Shown here piece by piece: positions 59,126-64,000 of a DNA stretch of 64,000 bases. Under the pieces are notes generated by a model. That model saw only the letters and a program-made list of their open reading frames with translations, did no database searches and was not told where the DNA came from. Location of the stretch: positions 6,944,001 to 7,008,000 of the forward strand of contig NZ_JAUSWV010000002.1 in NCBI RefSeq assembly GCF_030815485.1, written 5' to 3'. Source of the DNA: Streptomyces rishiriensis (GTDB lineage: Bacteria > Actinomycetota > Actinomycetes > Streptomycetales > Streptomycetaceae). Each line of letters opens with the position of its first letter. The stretch's first letter is position 1. The position numbers and the translations under genes were made by a program.

Positions 59126-60466
59126 TCAGGCGGTAACCGTTTCCGGCTGCGGGGCCTTGCGCGCGCCCCGCTCGCCCAGCTCCTCCGTCGGGATCTTCGC
59201 GGTCTCCCGCGCCGACAGGACCGCGATCACCGGCGGGACGCACAGTGCCGCCGTGAAGAGGGCCACCGAGGACCAGCCGTCGCCGTCCGGACCCGCGATC
59301 CGCGCGGCGAAGGTGACCGCGAAACCGGCCACGGCGAAGCCGATCTGGGTGCCGATCGCCATGCCGGACAGGCGGACACGGGTCGAGAACATCTCACCGT
59401 AGAAGGAGGGCCACACGCCGTTCGCGGCGCTGTAGACCACGCCGAAGGTGGCGATCCCCAGCAGCAGGATCAGCGGGTAGGAGCCGGTCGAGATCGCCCA
59501 CAGGTAGGCGAACATCATCACCGCGCTGCCGGCCGCGCCGATCAGATAGACCGGACGGCGGCCGACGCGGTCGGAGAGCGTGGCCCAGGCCGGGATGGCG
59601 GCCAGGGCGACCACGTTGGCCAGCGCGCCCACCCACAGCATGGAGGTGCGGCTCATCCCGACCGCGTCGCTGGTCGCGTACGCCAGCGCCCACACGGTGA
59701 AGATGGTGCTGACCGAGGCGACGAGCGCGCCGGCGACCACCCGCAGGACGTCCGCCCAGTGGTCGCGCAGCAGTACCGCCAGCGGCAGCCTGACGACCTC
59801 ACCGGTGGCCTGCTGGGCGGCGAAGGCCGGGGTCTCCTCCAGCTTGCGGCGGATGACGTAGCCGACGACGGCGACCGCGATGCTCAGCCAGAACGGGACC
59901 CGCCAGCCCCAGGACAGCAACTGCTCCTCGGGGAGCGCCGCGATCGGGATGAAGACCAGCGTGGCGAGGAGCTGCCCGCCCTGGGTGCCGCTGAGGGTGA
60001 AGCTGGTGAAGAAACCCCGGCGTTGCGACGGCGCGTGTTCCAGCGTCATGGAGTTGGCGCTGGCCTGCTCCCCGGCGGCGGAGATGCCCTGGAGGACGCG
60101 GCACAGCACCAGCAGGACCGGCGCGAGCGTGCCGACCTGCGCGCGAGTGGGCAGGCAGCCGATGAGGAACGTCGAGACGCCCATCAGGACGAGCGTGAAG
60201 ACCATGATCTTCTTGCGGCCCACCCGGTCGCCGAAGTGGCCGAGGAAAAGGGCGCCGACGGGCCGGGCTGCGTAGGCGACGCCGAAGGTGGCCAGCGACA
60301 GCAGGGTCGCGGTGGCCGGGTCGGACGCGTCGAAGAAGACCTCGGGGAAGATCAGTGCTGCCGCGCTGCCGTAGATGAAGAAGTCGTAGTACTCCAGAGC
60401 GCTGCCGATCCAGGCCGCCGCGGCGGCTTTCTTCGGCTGGCCGGCAGGTGCTGCGGGGACGGACAC
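59126..60466 (-). CDS. MHS-family MFS transporter, shikimate/aromatic acid type
   Basis: The protein has 446 residues and 12 segments. The metabolite:H+ symporter hallmarks are ALEYYDFFIYG in the first segment, GHFGDRVGRKK in loop 2-3, and SAAGEQASANSMTLEHAP in loop 4-5. GTG 60466 follows AAGGAG by six bases, which rejects the longer ATG 60511. The gene shares a conserved operator (60568-60591) with the shikimate dehydrogenase promoter, so shikimate or quinate uptake is the likely role. Confidence 0.88.
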   Translation of the reverse strand: MSVPAAPAGQPKKAAAAAWIGSALEYYDFFIYGSAAALIFPEVFFDASDPATATLLSLATFGVAYAARPVGALFLGHFGDRVGRKKIMVFTLVLMGVSTFLIGCLPTRAQVGTLAPVLLVLCRVLQGISAAGEQASANSMTLEHAPSQRRGFFTSFTLSGTQGGQLLATLVFIPIAALPEEQLLSWGWRVPFWLSIAVAVVGYVIRRKLEETPAFAAQQATGEVVRLPLAVLLRDHWADVLRVVAGALVASVSTIFTVWALAYATSDAVGMSRTSMLWVGALANVVALAAIPAWATLSDRVGRRPVYLIGAAGSAVMMFAYLWAISTGSYPLILLLGIATFGVVYSAANGVWPSFYGEMFSTRVRLSGMAIGTQIGFAVAGFAVTFAARIAGPDGDGWSSVALFTAALCVPPVIAVLSARETAKIPTEELGERGARKAPQPETVTA

Positions 60467-60567
60467 GGCGTGCTCCTTCGAGGGAACTCCAACGTACGTG
60501 GAGTGAGGCAAGGGGAGTAGGGCCGGTTCCCTGGGGTGCGGGGCGGCTGCGCCGGGTGCGTGACCGG

Positions 60568-60591
60568 CTAATTAACCCACTGGGTAGTTAG
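60568..60591. promoter_or_regulatory. TetR operator, transporter side
   Basis: A 24-bp imperfect palindrome begins CTAATTAACCCA and ends TGGGTAGTTAG. It matches 18 of 24 positions of the reverse complement of the element at 61728-61751. It lies about 100 bases upstream of the MHS transporter start. Confidence 0.75.
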
Positions 60592-60951
60592 TAGCGGATG
60601 GCTAGGGATGTTGCGCCGATGTTTCTCCGCTGTCAATAGGGGGCGGCGTAGGGACTTCCCCGGAGGCGCCGCGCCGTCCACGGAGGCCGGCCCGCCGTGA
60701 GGCCCCGCTCGGCCCACCCGCTCGGCCTCCGGCTCGGCCCGCGGGGTCGGCGCACCGGACGGCCGTCGGCCGACCGCACCGGCCGGTCGACCGCACTGGC
60801 CCGCCGGGTCGGTCCTCCGGCGGGGTCGGTCCTCCGGCGGGGTCGGTCCTCCGGCCGCAGCGGCCCGCCGATCGCACCGGCCCGCCGGGTCGGCGCACCG
60901 GACGGCCGTCGGCAGACCGGAGCGGCCGGTCGGCCGCACCGGTCCGCCGGG
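60592..60951. repeat. Gene-free region with direct repeats
   Basis: No gene is seen in these 360 bases. Three exact tandem copies of a 17-bp unit (GGGTCGGTCCTCCGGCG) occupy 60806-60856, and a 27-bp direct repeat starting GGGTCGGCGCACCGGAC occurs at 60744-60770 and 60887-60913. The whole is low-complexity G/C sequence between the transporter promoter and the end of the TetR gene. Confidence 0.8.
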
Positions 60952-61623
60952 TCAGTCCGCCGTTCGCTCCGCCGTCAGGTAGGCGATCACCATGTCGCCG
61001 AGCATGGCGCGGTAGTGCTCCCGCTGTGCCGGGTCGACCAGGTCGCGGCCGAACAGGGCGCCGAACGTGTGCCGGTTGGCCACCCGGAAGAAGCAGAACG
61101 AGCTGATCATGGCGTGCAGGTCGACGGCGTCCACCTCGGCCGTGAAGAGGCCGGACTCCCGCCCGGAGGCCAGGATGCGGCCGATCACGTCGAGCGCGGG
61201 GGAGCCGATCCGCCCGAGCTTCTCCGAGCCGGCGATGTGCTCGGCCTCGTGGATGTTCTCGATGCTCACCAGTCGGATGAAGTCGGGGTGCTGCTCGTGA
61301 TGGTCGAAGGTCAGCTCGGCCAGTCGGCGGATGGCCGCGACCGGGTCGAGATGCTCCACGTCGAGCTGCTGCTCGGCCTCGCGGATGACGCCGTACGCCC
61401 GCTCCAGGACGGCGGTGAACAGCTGTTCCTTGCCGCCGAAGTAGTAGTAGATCATCCGCTTCGTGGTGCTGGTGCGGGCGGCGATGTCGTCGACCCGGGC
61501 CCCGGCGTAGCCGACCCGGGCGAACTCCAGCGTCGCCACGTCGAGGATCTCGGCCCGGGTGCGGGCGGCGTCGCGCAAGCGCCCGTTGCCGTGAGGTCGT
61601 GCCGGTTCGTCGACGCTGGTCAT
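60952..61623 (-). CDS. TetR-family regulator of the shikimate/quinate genes
   Basis: The protein has 223 residues. The HTH is VDDIAARTSTTKRMIYYYF with GGKEQLF following. The C-terminal domain (HHEQHPDFIRLVSIENIHEAEHI, given here only in part as PDFIRLVSIENIHEAEHI) is the type seen in aromatic-acid-responsive TetR regulators. ATG 61623 follows GAAGGAA. It sits between the two copies of the 24-bp operator and divergent from aroE, so it is the probable repressor of transporter and catabolic genes with an aromatic precursor as inducer. Confidence 0.87.
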   Translation of the reverse strand: MTSVDEPARPHGNGRLRDAARTRAEILDVATLEFARVGYAGARVDDIAARTSTTKRMIYYYFGGKEQLFTAVLERAYGVIREAEQQLDVEHLDPVAAIRRLAELTFDHHEQHPDFIRLVSIENIHEAEHIAGSEKLGRIGSPALDVIGRILASGRESGLFTAEVDAVDLHAMISSFCFFRVANRHTFGALFGRDLVDPAQREHYRAMLGDMVIAYLTAERTAD

Positions 61624-61727
61624 CCGGGTTCCTTCGGGCGGCGTGGGTGCAGTGCCGCGATTCTAGAAGCCCGCCCCCGACCCGTGACGTGAGAGGGCTT
61701 CCCCCAGGGTCGGCCCTGATGCTATGA

Positions 61728-61751
61728 CTAACTCACCAGTTCGTACATTAG
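61728..61751. promoter_or_regulatory. TetR operator, aroE side
   Basis: The element runs from CTAACTCACCAGT to ACATTAG, 22 bases upstream of the aroE GTG and about 105 bases upstream of the TetR ATG. It is the partner of 60568-60591 in opposite orientation. Confidence 0.75.
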
Positions 61752-61773
61752 CCAGCCGATCAGGAGGTCCGCC

Positions 61774-62670
61774 GTGGCCGTCGTCTCCAAGGACTCGTAT
61801 CTCGTCGGACTGATCGGCTCCGGTATCGGTCCGTCCCTCAGCCCGGCGCTGCACGAGCGGGAGGCCGCCCGGCAGGGTCTGCGGTACGTGTACCGGCTCA
61901 TCGACATCGACGTGCTGGGCGTCGGACCCGAGGCGGTGGGCGACCTGCTGCGCGCGGCCCGTGATCTCGGCTTCGACGGGCTCAACATCACGCATCCGTG
62001 CAAGCGACTGGTCATCCCGCACCTCGACGCGCTCGCCCCCGGGGCCGAGGCGCTCGGGGCGGTCAACACCGTGGTCTTCGAGGACGGCCGGGCCGTCGGC
62101 CACAACACCGACGTAACCGGTTTCGCCGCCTCCTTCGCGCGGGGCCTGCCCGACGTCCCGCTGGAGCGTGTGGTGCAGCTGGGCGCCGGAGGCGCGGGCG
62201 CGGCCGTCGCGCACGCCACCCTCACGTTGGGCGCCGGGCAGGTCACCGTCGTGGACGCGCTGGCCGACCGGGCCGCGGATCTCGCCGGTTCCCTCAGCCG
62301 GCACTTCGGTCCCGGCCGGGCCGCCCCCGCGGGTCCGGACCGGCTGGCCGATCTGCTGGCGCGGACCGACGGCGTCGTGCACGCCACCCCCACGGGCATG
62401 GCCGCCCATCCCGGCCTGCCCTTCCCGGCCGGGTTGCTGCGTCCCGATCTGTGGGTCGCCGAGGTCGTCTACCGTCCACTGGAGACCGAGCTGCTGCGCT
62501 CCGCGCGCGCGGTCGGCTGCGCCACTCTGGACGGGGGCGGCATGGCCGTCTTCCAGGCCGTGGACGCCTTCCGTCTGTTCACCGGCCGCGAGCCGGACAG
62601 CGTCGGCATGCTGGCCGACTTCGCGGAGATGGCCCGTGGCGCGGAACACTCGGCCGGCCGCGCCCTGTGA
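61774..62670 (+). CDS. aroE: Shikimate/quinate 5-dehydrogenase
   Basis: The protein has 298 residues. The shikimate-binding serines are in GPSLSPALHE, the catalytic Lys in NITHPCK and the Asp in HNTDVTGF. The NAD(P) loop is GAGGAGAAVA. The final DGGGMAVFQAVDAF carries the conserved Gln. Clustering with an MHS transporter and QuiC points to catabolic oxidation of shikimate/quinate to 3-dehydro-acids rather than biosynthesis. GTG 61774 has a perfect AGGAGG six bases upstream. Confidence 0.92.
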   Translation: MAVVSKDSYLVGLIGSGIGPSLSPALHEREAARQGLRYVYRLIDIDVLGVGPEAVGDLLRAARDLGFDGLNITHPCKRLVIPHLDALAPGAEALGAVNTVVFEDGRAVGHNTDVTGFAASFARGLPDVPLERVVQLGAGGAGAAVAHATLTLGAGQVTVVDALADRAADLAGSLSRHFGPGRAAPAGPDRLADLLARTDGVVHATPTGMAAHPGLPFPAGLLRPDLWVAEVVYRPLETELLRSARAVGCATLDGGGMAVFQAVDAFRLFTGREPDSVGMLADFAEMARGAEHSAGRAL

Positions 62671-62673
62671 CCA

Positions 62674-62810
62674 CCCGGATCGCGCCGTACGGCAGCCCAG
62701 GTCACACAGTCTGACGGCCCGGATCGCGCCGTACGGCAACCCGGGTCACGCCGTATGACAGCCGGGGTCACGCCGGATGACAACCCGGACCACCACGCCG
62801 TATGACAGTC
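62674..62810. repeat. 44-bp period tandem repeats between aroE and quiC
   Basis: CCCGGATCGCGCCGTACGGC recurs at 62674 and 62718, and shorter variants (GGTCACGCCGTATGACA, GGTCACGCCGGATGACA) continue to about 62810. The rest of the 262-base gap holds only the quiC ribosome site. Confidence 0.8.
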
Positions 62811-62932
62811 GCGGCACGTACTGCGACGGTCCCGAGCCGGCCGCGGCCGGTCGCGCCCACCCGGCGCAGCCTCGGGATGTCACGCCCAGCGCCTCTTACG
62901 GGGCGCGCCACAGCTTCCGAAGGAGTACGACC

Positions 62933-64000
62933 GTGCGTACGTCCATAGCCACCGTCTCGCTCAGCGGGTCCCTCACCGAGAAGCTCACGGCCGCCGCCCG
63001 GGCCGGGTTCGACGGCGTCGAGATCTTCGAGAACGACCTGCTCACGAGCCCCCTCGCCCCGGAGGAGATCCGCGCCCGCTGCGCCGATCTCGGTCTCACC
63101 GTCGATCTCTACCAGCCGATGCGGGACATCGAGGCGGTGCCGGCCGAGGAGTTCGCCCGCAACCTGCGCCGCGCACGGCACAAGTTCGAGGTGATGGACA
63201 GGCTCGGCGCGGAGACCGTGCTGGTCTGTTCCAGCGTCTCCCCGCTCGCGGCGGACGACGACGCGCTCGCCGCCGGGCAGCTGAGCGAACTCGCCGACCT
63301 GGCACAGGACTTCGGCATCCGCGTCGCCTACGAGGCGCTCGCCTGGGGTCGGCACGTCAGCACCTACGACCACGCCTGGCGCATCGTCGAGGCGGCGGGC
63401 CACCCCGCGCTCGGCACCTGCCTGGACAGCTTCCACATCCTGTCCCGGAGCTCCGGTCCGAAGGACCTCGAAGGCATCGGGGCCATCCCCGGCGAGAAGA
63501 TCTTCTTCCTCCAGCTGGCCGACGCCCCGCTGCTCGGCATGGACGTCCTCCAGTGGAGTCGCCACCACCGCTGCTTCCCCGGTCAGGGTGGCTTCGACGT
63601 CGCAGGGCTGGTGAAGCACGTGCTGCGCACCGGTTACGACGGACCGCTCTCGCTCGAGGTCTTCAACGACGTCTTCCGCCAGGCCGAGGCCGGTCCGACG
63701 GCCGTGGACGCCCGCCGCTCCCTGCTGATCCTCCAGGAGGAGACCGGCATCCGGGCCCTGCCCGCGCCCGCCGCGCCCACCGGGGTCGCCTTCGCCGAAC
63801 TGCTCACCCCGGACGCCGAACCCGTCACCGCCCTCCTGTCCGGCCTCGGCTTCGCCCGTACCGCCCGGCACCGCGGCAAGCCGGTCGAGCTGTGGGAGCA
63901 GGGCGCGGCCCGCGTCCTCGTCAACACCGGTCCGGCAGCGCTTTCCCCCTCTCGGCTCCGCTCGCGCGCGGGGACTCCCGTCGACGGCACCGTCCTCACC
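62933..64000 (+). CDS. quiC: QuiC-type 3-dehydroshikimate dehydratase fused to an HPPD-like domain (partial)
   Basis: The frame gives 356 residues, open at the right edge. The N-terminal domain (about 1-270) is a TIM barrel matching Pseudomonas QuiC1: TSIATVSLSGSLTEKL, FDGVEIFEND, with metal ligands in YEALAWGRH (Glu), LDSFH (Asp), LQLADAP (Gln) and SLEVFND (Glu). It converts 3-dehydroshikimate to protocatechuate. From about residue 280 a vicinal-oxygen-chelate/4-hydroxyphenylpyruvate dioxygenase-like domain begins and is cut off. GTG 62933 follows AAGGAG by eight bases. It completes the route from shikimate/quinate to the beta-ketoadipate pathway. Confidence 0.9.
   Translation, partial: MRTSIATVSLSGSLTEKLTAAARAGFDGVEIFENDLLTSPLAPEEIRARCADLGLTVDLYQPMRDIEAVPAEEFARNLRRARHKFEVMDRLGAETVLVCSSVSPLAADDDALAAGQLSELADLAQDFGIRVAYEALAWGRHVSTYDHAWRIVEAAGHPALGTCLDSFHILSRSSGPKDLEGIGAIPGEKIFFLQLADAPLLGMDVLQWSRHHRCFPGQGGFDVAGLVKHVLRTGYDGPLSLEVFNDVFRQAEAGPTAVDARRSLLILQEETGIRALPAPAAPTGVAFAELLTPDAEPVTALLSGLGFARTARHRGKPVELWEQGAARVLVNTGPAALSPSRLRSRAGTPVDGTVLT

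Overview
The window is high-GC actinomycete DNA and almost certainly a Streptomyces chromosome. The evidence is strong G/C third-position bias, frequent GTG starts, four-base ATGA/GTGA operon overlaps, a conservon (cvnABCD plus P450), sugar ABC importers without their own ATPase, and rare TTA codons. There is no integrase, transposase, phage gene, CRISPR array or rRNA. One tRNA is present, tRNA-Leu(GAG).

Layout. 1-3042: the end of an alkaline-phosphatase-superfamily gene, a Tat-exported sugar-phosphate-isomerase-like protein, a perfect hairpin terminator, then an oxalate/formate-type transporter. 3165-12173: an oxalate-type CoA locus. Frc, an ADP-forming acyl-CoA synthetase and a frameshifted oxalyl-CoA decarboxylase (oxc) run leftward. 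A second sucCD pair and an aldehyde dehydrogenase run rightward from a shared promoter region with a perfect inverted repeat. 12271-13150: a decayed MarR gene and the tRNA. 13507-17361: the conservon. 17465-20496: an aromatic (indole-type) prenyltransferase preceded by a short ORF containing a terminator-like hairpin, and a convergent flavin monooxygenase. 20660-25573: a GntR remnant, a lipoprotein, a nucleotidyltransferase-like protein and an EF-G paralogue.

25781-34360 is a beta-1,3-glucan utilisation locus: a GH55 exo-glucanase, a sugar ABC importer (binding protein and two permeases), a GH1 beta-glucosidase and a GH16 endo-glucanase with two discoidin-like domains. A palindromic operator lies in the divergent promoter region. 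34854-42062: a hydrolase, a CooC-like ATPase behind a Zur-like box, an acetyltransferase, and an oligopeptide/nickel-type ABC importer with fused permeases followed by an MFS exporter.

42422-49939 is the most unusual block: CDP-alcohol phosphatidyltransferase, a BchC-like dehydrogenase, a 6-PTPS homologue that has lost its catalytic residues, a GT4 glycosyltransferase, a SAM methyltransferase, a flippase-like membrane protein, a creatininase-family amidohydrolase and a GTP cyclohydrolase II carrying Met120 instead of the catalytic Tyr. Together they suggest a GTP-derived formamidopyrimidine route feeding an uncharacterised glycosylated, possibly membrane-linked product. 50048-53452 is a saccharopine-type lysine/pipecolate operon whose first gene has a TTA codon.

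53460-59062 holds a serine hydrolase, two TetR regulators each beside a pair of matched palindromic operators, an MFS drug exporter, a PPOX-fold protein and a beta-hydroxyacid dehydrogenase. 59126-64000 is a shikimate/quinate catabolic regulon: MHS transporter, TetR regulator, shikimate dehydrogenase and a QuiC-type 3-dehydroshikimate dehydratase cut by the right edge. It has a conserved 24-bp operator in front of the transporter and of the dehydrogenase.
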